Shown here one piece after another: positions 14,154 to 26,042 of a stretch of DNA of 64,000 bases. The notes under the pieces are model-generated. The model ran no database searches and was not told where the DNA came from. It saw only the letters and a program-made list of their open reading frames with translations. The stretch spans positions 8,029,501 through 8,093,500 of the forward strand of contig JBAIAC010000057.1 in the NCBI GenBank assembly GCA_037349315.1. The letters run 5' to 3'. Each line of letters starts with the position of its first letter. The stretch's first letter is position 1. Source of the stretch: Chelydra serpentina. Its lineage: Eukaryota > Chordata > Testudines > Chelydridae. A program made the position numbers and the translations under genes.

Positions 14154-14651
14154 TTATTAATTTCAAGGCTGGGTTTGCAAGCTCAGGCTGTACAAGTCCG
14201 ACCTTGCTCCCATCAAAGATAAAACTTCCACTGACTTCAATGGAAGCAGGATCATGCCTCCCATATATGTACGCTCTTCTTGGCACCATCCAGCACACAG
14301 CAGTATTATTAAGTCCCTTGTGTTTATTTTGATTCCATAACTGTAGTGGTTATTGTAATGTTTCAAGAGGGTTGGAGAGTACCCCAAGCACTCCCTGAAG
14401 GCTTATTCTCAGATAGAGAGGATTTGGCAGCGAGGGTTCGCCAATAAACAGCTGAAAACAGAAATTAAAGGCTATTCCAGCAAATTAATCCACATAAACT
14501 ATCAGCCACTTTGGTGCTTTCTTACCTCCCCCGCAGGAGCATTGTGAGGACTAATTAGGGGAGGTTGTAAATCTGTAAGAGCCCCAGGTACCGTATTGCA
14601 CATCTTGGAAAGGAGTGGAGTGCTCGGTTCTCAGTTCTTCTTCTTCTCAGT

Positions 14652-14774
14652 TAGGGTGACCAAATGTCCCGATTTTATAGGGACAGTCCCGATTTTGGGG
14701 TCTTTTTCTTATATAGGCTCCTATTACCCCCCACCCCCGTCCCGATTTTTCACACTTGCTGTCTGGTCACCCTA
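14652..14774 (+). mobile_element. 123-bp hAT-type MITE (TAGGGTGACCA family), copy 1
   Basis: Ends TAGGGTGACC and GGTCACCCTA with a perfect 8-bp duplication TTCTCAGT (14644-14651, 14775-14782). Internal landmark TCTTTTTCTTATATAGGC. The 8-bp duplication points to a hAT transposase acting in trans. Confidence 0.92.
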
Positions 14775-15508
14775 TTCTCAGTACTGTGCCCACAGAGAGC
14801 ACTTTTTCTGGATCTCAAACTGCTTTACAGATATGACCCTCCTGCGACACAGGTCAGTCCAATCATCCCCATTTTTCATACGAGGAACAGTAAGTGATCC
14901 ATCCCAAAGAACAGAGTGAGACAGCGGCAGGGCTGGGGACAGACCCCAGGGAAGGACTGCAGTGTCTTGCAGCTATGCAATAGCCATGAACTGCAGCAGT
15001 TGTTATCAGTAGTGGGCTGTGCAATATCATGGCATGCCCGGCACTTTACAGCCAAGCATTGATAAGGGGCCCGAGTCTGATCTCCCTTGCACTGGTGGTT
15101 TTCCACAGGTATAACTTGGATGGAGTTACTTGGGATTTACACCAGTGTAAGTAGGATGAGATCTGGGCCCTAAACAGGCAAAGAGCCTGGAAAACAGGAT
15201 GCAGCAAAAAGGAGACTCAGGCCCTGTGGATGCGGACTAAGCAGACTGAGGATGTATAAGTCAGAGTCGAGTCTGGTCTATTACCATAGCTCTCATCACT
15301 CCCCGCAGTCAGTTTTGATTTTTGTAAGTTATTTTGTTAACAATAGCCATGTTTTGTTGTGAAATCACATCCCCATACGGCTAACACCACAGGCCACGTA
15401 CCAAATAACCCATGAAGCCCAAGGATTCCGGGGCAACATAACCTCTCAAGTGCGCCTGCTCCCGAGGGATGTAATTTCTTTTCATGTCAAAACTGCCTGC
15501 ACTCCACC

Positions 15509-15631
15509 TAGGGTGACCAGATATCCCCATTTTATAGAGACAGTCCCGATTTTTGGATCTTTTTCTTATATAAGCTCCTATTACCCTCCACCCCCGTCCC
15601 GATTTTTCACACTTGCTGCCTGGTCACCCTA
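15509..15631 (+). mobile_element. 123-bp hAT-type MITE (TAGGGTGACCA family), copy 2
   Basis: Same family and orientation as the copy 735 bp to the left. Perfect 8-bp duplication ACTCCACC at 15501-15508 and 15632-15639. Confidence 0.92.
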
Positions 15632-15922
15632 ACTCCACCCCAAAGCAGCCTCCTGTTCACTTTTATTGTGGAGAAGAAATTTACATCAGAAGGAATCATG
15701 AAACTGACGTTACGGAGAGCGTTGCTCACCCTAAATGAACAAATCCCCACAGCATCTGAAAGTCTCCCCACATGAATCATTTTTATCTTCCTCGTTTTGA
15801 GGGGTTGTCACACGCTGGGTCAGCTGGAGTGAATCGGCAGAGCTCCATTGATGTACGAATGAGCTACACCAGTTTACATCAGCTGTGAATCTGGCCCAGT
15901 GATTGTATCTCTCACTTGGGTA

Positions 15923-16046
15923 TAGGGTGACCAGATGTCCCGATTTTATAGGGACAGTCGCAATTTTTGGGTCTTTTTCTTATATAGGCTCCTATTACCC
16001 CTCACCCCCTGTCCTGATTTTTCACATTTGCTGTCTGGTCACCCTA
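15923..16046 (+). mobile_element. 124-bp hAT-type MITE (TAGGGTGACCA family), copy 3
   Basis: Third same-orientation copy within 1.4 kb. Duplication CTTGGGTA (15915-15922) and CTTGGGCA (16047-16054), 7 of 8 matching. Confidence 0.9.
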
Positions 16047-16286
16047 CTTGGGCACCGGGAAGTTGAGGGGTATGGAGACTATAAGCCATCTGACTGGAGA
16101 GCGCATGAAAAACCACTCCCACCACCAGCAATAGTTCATGCCTTTCTCTTCGGGGTTGAGTTTTATTTCTCCAAAATCAAAACAGTTCAGCGCCACATCA
16201 ATCAAACAGATACATCAGGCCCTGTCTCCTCCTGGAGCCCTACTGTCCCCTGCAGGTATCACTCTTACCTGAGGTGCAGCCTCTCA

Positions 16287-16493
16287 GGTTATGTCTACAC
16301 GGCAATAAGAAACCCACGGCACCAAGTCTCAGAGCCCAGGTCAGCTGACTTGGGCTCATGGGGCTTGGGTTGCAGGACTTAAAAAAGCAATGTAGACAGA
16401 CAGGCCCAGGCTGGAGCCTGGGCTAGGAGATCCGCTGTCCTCGCTGACCTGAGCCAGCTGCCGCTGGTCTTTTATTGCAGCATAGACCTACCC
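16287..16493. mobile_element. Harbinger-like MITE (GTCTACAC family)
   Basis: 207 bp. Ends GGTTATGTCTACACGGCAATAA and TTATTGCAGCATAGACCTACCC are imperfect inverted repeats. 3-bp duplication TCA (16284-16286, 16494-16496). A 3-bp duplication with T-N-A form fits PIF/Harbinger. Internal landmark GTCAGCTGACTTGGGCTC is shared with 53228-53527. Confidence 0.75.
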
Positions 16494-16556
16494 TCACTGG
16501 GCACGAACTCATCACTTGGGAGGCAGCTTGTCAATTGCAAAAGGGGTGGAGACTAA

Positions 16557-16767
16557 AGGCAGGTCTACACTACCCACTGGATTGGCAGGTAGCGATCGAT
16601 CTCTCCAGGGGTCGATTTATCGCGTCTAGTGTAGACGCGATAAATCGATCCCAGAGCGCGCTCTCCGTCGACTCCGGAACTGCACCGCCACGAGAGGCGG
16701 AAGTGGAGTCGACAGGGGAAGTTGCGTATCTTAGGTCGATTCCCCCCTCCCCAGTGTAGACCTGGGC
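16557..16767. mobile_element. Harbinger-like MITE with a perfect internal hairpin
   Basis: 211 bp, ends AGGCAGGTCTACACTA and CAGTGTAGACCTGGGC, 3-bp duplication TAA (16554-16556, 16768-16770). Contains a 17-bp perfect inverted repeat (16612-16628 with 16632-16648, 3-nt spacer). Confidence 0.78.
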
Positions 16768-17145
16768 TAAGCCCAATTCCCTTAAAGGGCCCTCCTGCCT
16801 TGTGGCAGAGGGTAATGTTGAATGAGGCTAATTTTTCAGTATCTCCCTTCATGGTCGATTTCAATAAAATGCTTTTTGCCTCCCCCACTCCATGTTGGCT
16901 GTTTTTATATTTTCTTTTATTTAATAAAAACTCAAGTAATACATTCCTCATGCTCCCACTGTGCTCACTTCTTCCCGGGAGAATGGAAAACCGTTTAATC
17001 ATTTCTAAATGTGTTTATATTATGGAAACTTGTAGTTGCTTTGACTGTCCCGTTCCCTTCAAAAATCATGTTTTTTAAAAAGGCAAGGAAGGAATGGAGA
17101 GGAAGGAGGGCATAGTGGTGAAAGCACTGGACTGGATTCAGGACT

Positions 17146-17450
17146 AGAGGAGGCTGAAATTTTTTGGCCGAAACTTTTTGTCCCCGGAAAAATGCAGATT
17201 TGGGTCAATCAAAACATTTTGCAATGTTATATCGAATTGGCTGACTTGTTTTGATTGAAAAACCAACCAAACAACCATCATTCCAAACAAGTCAAAACGT
17301 TTTAATGTTCGTATTTGAAACAACTTACCATTTCAAAATTTGCTTCTTTTTTATTTTTTAACCAATTAAAAAACTCAAAAAAGGAAACCAAACATTTCAT
17401 TTTGGGTTGAGCAAAACATTTCATTCGGTCTGAGAGGTTATTTGTCTTCA
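17146..17450. repeat. AT-rich interspersed repeat (TTTTG/CAAAA-rich)
   Basis: Rich in AAACATTT, AAAATT and CAAAACATTTC words in both orientations, and sits between two parts of a MIR-like SINE. The same family is at 63405-63757, with a scrap at 58830-58915. Confidence 0.55.
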
Positions 17451-18664
17451 GTATTTCAGATTGGCCAGTGAACCAAAAAAATCACTTTTTTGCACAGCTG
17501 TACACAGAAGCTCTAGGTTCTGCCAGACTCCCTGAGACTTTGGGCCAGTCACTTGTGGTCAGTTGGTTTGTCTCTTTAAATGGTAAGCTCTTTGGGACAA
17601 GGGATTGTCTCTTACTGTCTGTCTGTACAGCGCCTGACACTATGAGACCCCCCATCCTGGTCACTACATAGTGCAAATAAATAACACCAATAATGATCCC
17701 ATAAGTCCCTGTCTTGTTTCCTTCAGTATAATCCATCCCCCTCATTACTAATTCACACACTATTGTCTCTCTCTTGTTTTTCCCGATGTTTATGCTAAAC
17801 TTTAACATGGCAAGGGGGATATATCTGGAATCAAAATGGCAGACAGTTCTTATCCCAGCTTCAGGGAGAGTTTACCTGGGTAATTGTCACCCAGCAAAGA
17901 GCAGTCGTCCACATTTTAAGGCCTACAGTTTCAAAACCGGCCGTTCATTTGAGGGTACAGAAGGCCTTCGATTTTAGGAGCCCAATTCAACACACCTCGC
18001 TTTGATTTCAAGAGGTGTTGAGAAACCATATGGAGCAGGGGTTCTTCAGCAACTCTAGAATTTAGGACCTAAGGCATCTCCAGATTAGGCACCCAGAATC
18101 AATGGTTTCTTCTGAAACCTTGGTCGTAGCCTTTTAAACCCATGTTAGAGTAGACTCAGAGGAGCTAGTCAAAGTAGTTGATGGAGCAGGAGCAGGGAAG
18201 CAGCTGAGCTGAGGGATTTACAGCCAAGAAGTAGCACAAGTGAGAAATCTACCCTGATAGGGCTGTAAAAGGCTAAGGCCAAGTTTTCAAAAGAGTCCAC
18301 TAATTATGGGTGGATCAATATGCGCAGCCTCTGTGGGAAAGGAACTGATGGGAGGAAGGGAGCGGGGGGAGGAACAGGTAGAGGAGAACAGCCAGGGGAC
18401 TTATTGCTCAGAAGTAGCACAACTGAGACATGCCCCCTTCCTCTCCAAAACAGGCTGGCAAACACTGATCTACAGCCAGGCACGGGCAATAACAGTAATG
18501 ATAATAATACAACGAGATCACGCTGAGGGCAATCACACCTTGGTCTGTTATTCAGTGCTGACCACTGTTTGACAACCAGCAACCCCCCTTTTCCTCTCCC
18601 CTTGTGAGGTGTCCATAAACGGCTACCTTGCTGCTTGGTCACCTGCTTGGGCCACAGTGCGATG

Positions 18665-18751
18665 ATCCAGATCCTCAGAGGTATTTAGGTGCTTTGTTCC
18701 CATTGAAATCAATGGGAGAGAGATGCCTAAATATCTTTGAGCATCTGGGCT
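18665..18751. repeat. Fold-back palindrome
   Basis: Outer arms ATCCAGATCCTCAGAGGTAT and ATATCTTTGAGCATCTGGGC with inner TTTAGGTGC/GCCTAAA and the centre CCCATTGAAATCAATGGG. Confidence 0.65.
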
Positions 18752-21374
18752 TGGGCTTATTAGCTGAGCCAGGTATAGCCTGTAGCTCCCCTCCCCTACC
18801 TGCCTAACCCTAGGCCTTTGGCCTGACACTCAGAGGCTTTAACACATTTCTCAGACCGCCACGATCTCGAGACTTTTAGCTGCATTGCAACTGTGCAAAT
18901 GACATTAACTGGAACGTAGCAGAAAGAGCGATGGGTCTTCTCCAAAGGGCAGTAACGGAAGGGACTGGGCTGAGAGGAAATTCTAAGGCTTTGCACATTC
19001 CTGTTGTCTACTACACTTGTGTGGGTGATTTGTGTAACTGACCAAATCAGTGCAAACTGCAAATAGTCCAGTTGACTAGACAATGGTGCTGTGTTGTTAG
19101 CTTCCTACATCATCCACTAAGGGAAAAGGAGTTTTCTTCTTATAGCAGATGTACATTTAATTCCCTGGGTTCTCACAGGCCATCCAGAATGGCAAATCAA
19201 AGTTGTTAATCAAATTGGATCATTAGTCTGGAGTCATATTCATATTAGATAGACTCTTGAGGGAAAGGGGTTGTTTTGGGGCTAACATTCCCAAAACTTG
19301 GGGGAGAGGTGTGTGTTTAAAATCCAGATCCTAAGTTTGCAACCAGAGTTAGATCCCCACCTTGCAAACATTCCTGTACCTAAATTTACTACTGAGAGTT
19401 GTAACTTCTTTGCAGGATCAGAGCCTACCTTTCATTATTATTTATCTAGTGCCTTTGATGGGCATCACACTTGACACAAACATAGAAGAAGACTCAGTCC
19501 CCACCCGTACGATTTTATAGTAGAAGACCTGGATCCAGCAAACCCTTATACATATGCTTAACGTTAAGTGTGTTAGTGCGTGCAGGTCTGACACCTCGCA
19601 GCAGGACGGCTGATCCCATTGGAATCAGTGGGAGTTTATCACTCACTTCAATGGTAGCAATATCAAACCCTACCTCAATCTGATCATTCACCAAGGAATG
19701 GCAATAGGCCAAAATGAGCAGAATGAAGGGGAAGAGAGGCAATAGTAAATAATGGGAGTGCCCATTAAATAACAGTATCTGGAGTGAATTGTATGTCACT
19801 GGACTGGAGACACTACACAACGTGCACAGAGCGAGTCCTTTCTTGCCTGCTACACCGCTGTGCCACTTGTGTCTTTAGAGCAAGAAGCAACGCAGATTTA
19901 ATAACCGGGAATTCGACGTGCGGCTCTAATATTGCCAAAGCCTGTGAGCCACAAAGCCTGCAGCACTTACTACTGGAGCTCAGTAAAACCGAATCAGCTC
20001 ACAACCCATAAGCCATGTGGTGAGTGTCAAGAACCGACCATTCAGAGCAAACCTGATATTTGTGGCTTCGTTCTCTTCCAGGCACAAACCAAAGTACCTG
20101 CAAGTGGTTCTACAGCAATTGTAAAAAAAGAAAGAAAAAAAAAGACAAAAGCCACCCACTGCGGATGCTGAAGTTATTGCTGCAGACGCCTTCTAAAAGA
20201 CACGTTCTCATTCAACCACAAGTTACTGGGCTAGACGCAGAAGTCTGGGTAGAGTCTCTGGCCTGTGTTACGCAGGAGTTCAGACTACACAGTCATAATG
20301 GTCCCTCCTGGCCTTAAGAGAGACAGGGCAAATTCTATCCTCTTGAGGCTCTACTCTGGTGTAACGCTACCGATTTCAATGGGTTTACACTAGAGTGAGA
20401 TCAGACTCAGGCCCTATGAATTCCTAACATTATTGGAGTCAATGAGCCACATGCATTCATCCGGGCAGTGAATCCGAGAGCATTCCAAAAACGAGGCTAC
20501 TCAGGAACCGGCTAAACAGAGGATTCTCCACGAGGCCATACATCACCTTAAATGAGGGACGTTTGGACTGGTTTTCAGGTGGGGAGAAAAATTCCCGGTT
20601 CAGCTTTCGGCCTGGACAGTGATGCCCTTGCTGAACTTAGGGGGGATTCCAGACTTGAGCAATGAGCAATGCCAGGACTTAGCCACCCAGTTGTTTTTCT
20701 CAGAACCCCGTATAGGTGGAGTTTTTTTGTACCCTGTGTGGGAGTAGTGTGCAACAGAAATAAAAAAAAAAAAAAGAAAGAAACACCTGGGTTTTCAGAC
20801 GGCCCCTTCTTCCCATGTGCTGTTCTCACACTATCTGCTTCTCCTGTGAGTGACTGATGTGTGAACTGCTCAATCAGAAGGAAGCCTGACCTGTGTGTAC
20901 ATGGGACCTATTCTGAGAACTTTCACATAGTTCCCATTGACTGGGAAACCACTTCCTCTGTCTGCGAGAGCAGCTACCTCATTTGGAAAGTTACTCTCGC
21001 ACACGATACCGTGTTCTTTCTTCATTGGCTTGTCTGACTTGTGAATGCCCCGGGACGGGGAGGGAGGGAAAAGAAAGGAGACGCATTTACCAAACAGGTG
21101 AGACGACAGAGACACATTTCCAGAGTATCGATCGGTAACCTCTTGACAGCCCACTCTCTGCGGGGAGGGGGCGTGAAAATCATGTATGTAACAGAGATCA
21201 GAACAGGACTCTACATTTTATAGAGCTCGACCCTACAGCCTTTTGAGTTTTTACCCAGTCCTTACTCTGGCATCATTTACTATCTATCGTAGGTGCTTAC
21301 ACAGCCCCCATTACTGCGGTATCTGAGTCCCTCCCATTCTTTAGTGTCACACAACCCTGCACGGTAGGAAAATG

Positions 21375-21515
21375 CTATTATCCCAATTATGGTAAACTGA
21401 GGCACAGAGAGGCTAAGTGACTTGCCCGAGGTCACACCGGAAGTCTGTGGCAGAGCAGGGACTTGAACACAAGATTCTGGCTAGGGTCCTAACCACTGGA
21501 CCATCCTTCCTCCCA
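21375..21515 (-). mobile_element. MIR-like SINE, reverse
   Basis: Landmarks on the plus strand are AAACTGAGGCACAGAGAGGC, GTGACTTGCCCGAGGTCACA and CCTAACCACTGGACCATCC, the reverse of the usual core and head. Confidence 0.75.
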
Positions 21516-21871
21516 CAGACTTCCTCTTCCATTGACTTCATCTGGTGTCTTGCCCGTGCATGGACTGCAGGCTCTGGCCCACAGGTTTAATTGTTCCTGA
21601 TCCATAACAGGACCTCACTCATTCTCCTCTTTTTCATTCACCCCATGGCAAAGAGCCTTGCTTTGGCCATCTTTAGGACATGCTGCAAGGCACATCTGTA
21701 TTCCCAGGCTTTCCCTGGGGTCAGAGCTGTGTGGGAGGGGTGGAGGCAAGGATGAGAACTGTGTGGAGAGACTGCTTAAACGAATATTTGTATTTACAGA
21801 GAAGGAACACTCAAGAAGTGCTTGGCACTTTGCAGACACCCGGGAAGAGACAGTCTCTGCATCAAAGAGAG

Positions 21872-22100
21872 GAAGGATGGTCCAGTGGTTAGGGGCCTAG
21901 CCTCAGACCTAGGTTCAATTCCCTGCTCTGCTACAGACTGCCAGTGTGACCTTGGGCAAGTCATTTAGTCTGTCTGGGCCTCAATGCCTCATCTGTAGAA
22001 CAGGGATAACAGCACTGCCCTACCTCACAGAGGTATTGTGATGACAAAGACTTTAATGAGCGTAAGACCCCAGGATATGACACAGTGGTGGGGTCCTCTA
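21872..22100 (+). mobile_element. MIR-like SINE
   Basis: Head AGGATGGTCCAGTGGTTAGG, core TGTGACCTTGGGCAAGTCA, then CATCTGTAGAACAGGGATAA. Confidence 0.75.
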
Positions 22101-22766
22101 CGCACCATAGACGGACAGACTGAGCTCTGGCCAGGCAGTGCTGTGGATTGAAGGGCCTCTATCCTGGGAGTCTTTGGGAAATTTCAGGCCCAATTCATTG
22201 TGGCCATGCCCCTTGGGGAGCCATTTATGCCGATGCAAAGTGAGTGCGAAAAACCTTCACATCACTTTGCACTGATGTTAACCGCTGCAGAAGGAGCGGG
22301 GCAACACTGAACTGGGCCCTTGGACCAAGAGTTTCAAAAGTGACAAGTGATTTTGGGAGATTCATTTAGAGCCCAACTAGACAGGCCTTCGAGGACCCTG
22401 ACTTTCAGAAAGGGCTCCGCACCAGCCCCTCGGGGTGGGGTTAGTTGGGCACTCCAACTAGTCGGCCCTTTTAAAAATCTCAGCCTTTGTAGATGGAGTC
22501 TTTTGGTAAGACGTTACGCCTCCAATATCTCCTGTTCGTAACACGCTTTGGGTGTGAGACAGTGGGCCGATGCCACAGGGATGGGCATGGCAGGAAACCC
22601 TGGAGCGGTAGGTCAGATGAGAGGGAGGTGAAAGCCAAAATAACTATTCATTTCTATTTATTTATTATTATTCAGCTCTGCCTAGAGCTCAGTCTGTCTG
22701 TGGTACATATATGGCACCCGTCACTGTCTCATCTCCTAGGGCCTTACCATTATTAATGTATTTGTC

Positions 22767-23310
22767 AACACAATGCCCCTGTGAGGTAGAGACCAACACA
22801 ATATCCCTGTTTCACAGATGAGAAACTGAGGCACAGAGAGACTAAATGACTTGCCCGAGGACACAGTGGAAGTCTACAGCAGTGGTTCTCAACCAGCGGT
22901 TCACGTATCCCTGGTGGTACGCAGAGGTCTTCCAAGGTGTACATCAACTCATCTAGATAGTTGCCTAGTTTTACAACAGGCTACATAAAAAGCACTAGCG
23001 AAGTCAGTACAAACTAAAATTTCATACAGACAATGACTTGTTTATACTGCACTATACGCTGAAATGTAAGTACAATATTTATATCCCAATTGATTTTATA
23101 ATTATATGGTAACAATGAGAAAGTCAGCAATTTGTCAGTAATAGTGCGCGGTGACACTTTTGTATTTTTATGTCTGATTTTGTAATTAGGTCGTTTTTAA
23201 GGGAGGGGAAATTTGGGGATTCGCAAGACAAATCAGACACCTGAAAGGGGCAGAGTCGTGTAGAAAGGTTGAGAGACACTGGTCTACAGCAGAGCAGAGA
23301 GATGTTTAAA
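22767..23310 (-). mobile_element. MIR-like SINE interrupted by a hAT element
   Basis: Left part 22767-22879 (AAACTGAGGCACAGAGAGAC, TGACTTGCCCGAGGACACAG) and right part 23282-23310; the 402-bp element 22880-23281 lies between. Confidence 0.7.
22880..23281 (-). mobile_element. About 400-bp hAT-type element with CAGTGGTTCTCAACC terminus
   Basis: 402 bp, perfect 8-bp duplication GTCTACAG (22872-22879, 23282-23289). One end reads CAGTGGTTCTCAACC, the other GGTTGAGAGACACTG. AT-rich interior. It is inserted in an older MIR-like SINE. A second copy in opposite orientation lies at 51489-51899; shared landmarks are CAGGTGTCTGATTTTG-like and ATTTCAGTGTATAGTAT-like stretches. Confidence 0.9.
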
Positions 23311-23911
23311 AAGTCCTGGGCGTTGGCCTACCACTTCCCCCACTGAAGTTAACTGTAAAATGCCCAATGAGGTCAGTGGGAGCAGAGGTAGACCAGTGCT
23401 GAGTGCATGCCACCCATAATGTGTATTCTAATATATATTGATCATCTATGTAGCAGTAAACATATATATGGTAATTTTAGTAACACATAAGGTTGGTGAT
23501 ATTTGCAATATGCTGGCAGTATAATTTATAGGATATTTTGTATAATATATACAATGGAAATATGTTGCATGGGATGAAAATGATTAGCGCCTCTACTGAA
23601 CTGGCTAGAGTGTGTGTGTCACCCACTGTGCTGTCCATGATGGAGTCAGGTCTGCACAGCTATGCATCAGAGCCCCTACATTGCAAGCAGTTAATGGAGA
23701 GTCTCCTTTGACCCAGCTAGTTGGGGTCTGAAGTGAGATGTCTGGATCCAGAGCCAGATCTGACTTTCCAGGGAGTTTTTTGTGGTGCTGGAGGCTCCAA
23801 TTCATGCCTGTCGCTAATAACATCGCTCTCAAATCACGCTCTAAAGATGTGCACTGAATCCAGGCTAGGGGTGGTTACTTCAGGTCTCCTGCCTGCCTTG
23901 TACATGTTATT

Positions 23912-24326
23912 TTCATAGAATCATAGAACCATAGAACTGGAAGGGACCTCGAGAGGTCATCTAGTCCAGTCCCCTGCACTCATGGCAGAACTAAGTATTA
24001 TCTAGACCATCCCTGACAGGTGTTTGTCTAACCTGCTCTTAAAAATCCCCAATGATGGAGATTCCACAACCTCCCTAGGCAATTTATACCAGCGCTTAAC
24101 CACTCTGACAGGTAGGAAGTTTTTCCTAATGTCCAACCTAAACCACCTTTGCTGCAATTTAAGCCCATTGCTTCTGGTCCTATCCTCAGAGGTTAAGAAG
24201 AACAATTTTTCTGCTTCCTCCTTGTAACAACCTTTTATGTACTTGAAAACTGTGATCATGTCCCCTCTCAATCTTCTCTTCTCCAGACTAATCTTCCCTC
24301 ATAGGTCATGTTTCCTAGACCTTTAC
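23912..24326 (-). mobile_element. CR1 LINE 3' fragment
   Basis: 3' end carries the CR1 signature TTCTATGATTCTATGA (minus strand, 23912-23935). The minus frame 24002-24271 contains RGDMITVFKYIKGCY and WYKLPREVVESPSLGIFKSR, the C-terminal region of CR1 reverse transcriptase. 5' truncated, as is normal for CR1. Confidence 0.92.
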
Positions 24327-24968
24327 GATAACATGGCTTCCAGGTAACATGGTAGCATCTGTTAGGCATGAAGAAGCAGGCAACGTTAAAGAGAATTGAT
24401 TCACTGACCGCATTCTGAGCTTTTATCCTCGGCTGAGTCATTTGCTGAAGGTATTTTGTCTCTCAGACCATTTTCATTAGCTTACTGGCTAAGGTTCTGC
24501 CTGTCTATATCCCCTTTTGTAACATGCACAGAGCAAGCAGCTCCTATTGTCTGCATGACGTGAAACACAAAGCCGGCGCGTCTGAGGCTGCGTTACGCAT
24601 CAGACAGAGTAGTTACATTTTAGTGAAGTTGGCATTAAAGGAACTAGTACAATTTATTATCCATAAAATCGTTGTAAAAACCTAAATGAAATCTAAACAC
24701 CTCCTGGGCAGATTTTGCCCAGGGAAAGGGCCAGGCTTCTGATGAGATGACACTGCTTCCCTGGACTAACAATATCAGAGAAGGTGCCCGGATGTCCCAA
24801 TCTGCCTGCAATGATTCAAATGGGTGTGTCTCCCAAATTTAAGGCAGATTGTGCAAATTGCCATTTGAATACTTGAACTCTTGTTTGTCCCGGGAACGCC
24901 CCCTGGACACCAGTAGAGTGGCGGTATCCATGTGCCATTTGCCCTGCATGCCTGGTTGAGCTTCCTAG

Positions 24969-25361
24969 CAGGGCCGTAACGAGGGTGAGGCGAGTGAGGC
25001 ACTCGCCTCGGGGTGCATTGCTGGCAGGGGCGTAAAAGCCTGCTGCCAGGGGCGCGCCAATCCTCCCCCACTGCCGAAGCCGCTCCCACTTACCTGCAGG
25101 AGGTCTGCCGGTGTGTGTGGAGAAGGCCCCCTCTGCCGAATTGCCGCCAAAGCCGCGGCTCCGGCGGACCTCCCACAGGTAAGTGGAAGCGGTTTCGGCG
25201 GCTGCTAAAAATACCCTCCACCGAACTGCTGCTGAAGCCGCTTCCGCTTGCTGCGGGAGGTCAGCCGGTGCTGCGGCTTCGGCAGCAATTCGGCGGAGGG
25301 TAAGCCCCTAGGAATTTCTGCGCCCCTGCCTCGGGCGCAGAAATTCCTAGTTACGGCCCTG
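24969..25361. mobile_element. hAT-type element with CAGGGCCGTAAC termini
   Basis: 393 bp, inverted termini CAGGGCCGTAAC and GTTACGGCCCTG, perfect 8-bp duplication CTTCCTAG (24961-24968, 25362-25369). GC-rich interior with repeated GCCGAAGCCGCT-like words in both orientations. Apparent reading frames here are element-derived. Confidence 0.92.
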
Positions 25362-25613
25362 CTTCCTAGGGTTTGATGTTAGGATTCCCTGCCCCTACTT
25401 GCTGTCTGACGTCAGTCTCTCAAACACTCTGTGCCTCTATGTAATCATCTGTAAAATGGAGGAATCACCAGTGTTTGTTGAGCACTTTCCGAGCCTCAGA
25501 TGAAAGGAACTACAGGTGGGGAAGCGAACGACCTCTCCTTCTCTGCTCTTTGCCCCATGAGTGACCGGTCCATGCAAGGTTTACGAGAGCAGTAGCCTGT
25601 CTGGGAATTGCAT

Positions 25614-25850
25614 TAAAGAGATAAGGTGGGTGAGGTAATTCATATCTTTTACTGGACCAACTTGTTGCTGAGAGAGACAAGCTTTTGAGCTGACACCGAG
25701 CTCACAGAGCTTCAGGACCCGAAGAAGAGCTCTGTGTCAGCTCGAAAGCTCGTCTCTCTCACCAACAGAAGTTGGTCCAGTAAAAGATATCCCTTCCCCT
25801 ACCTTGTCTCTCTAATATCCTGGGACCGACATTGCTACAGCAACACTGCA
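25614..25850. mobile_element. Inverted-repeat Penelope-like element with hammerhead-like core
   Basis: Long near-palindrome: 25616-25710 pairs with about 25722-25815 (shared words TCTTTTACTGGACCAACTT, GAGAGAGAC, GAGCTGACAC). It extends to the right through TAATATCCTGGGACCGAC. At 25719-25747 the plus strand reads CCGAAGA, a GAGCT/AGCTC stem, then GAAA. A diverged single-arm copy lies at 28626-28716. Confidence 0.65.
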
Positions 25851-26042
25851 CACAACAAGGGAAGCTGCATTGTCATTTAAGGGATTGCTCATGTCAGCTG
25901 AATGTTTGTTTCATGAAAGCTTTCACACCAAGTAGCTGTTTTGCATGCAGGGCAGTCAGTGAAGGGTTAAGCCACCACTCTAGGCATGTTCCCTGCCTCT
26001 GCTCTCATTAATCACAAGTGGAGAACTCAGCGAGACACAGCA

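Noticed and set aside
24002..24271. Frame resembling reverse transcriptase C-terminus, as a host gene
   Set aside because: It is the truncated tail of a CR1 LINE, so it is listed as a mobile element and not as a gene. The same applies to 62918-63190.
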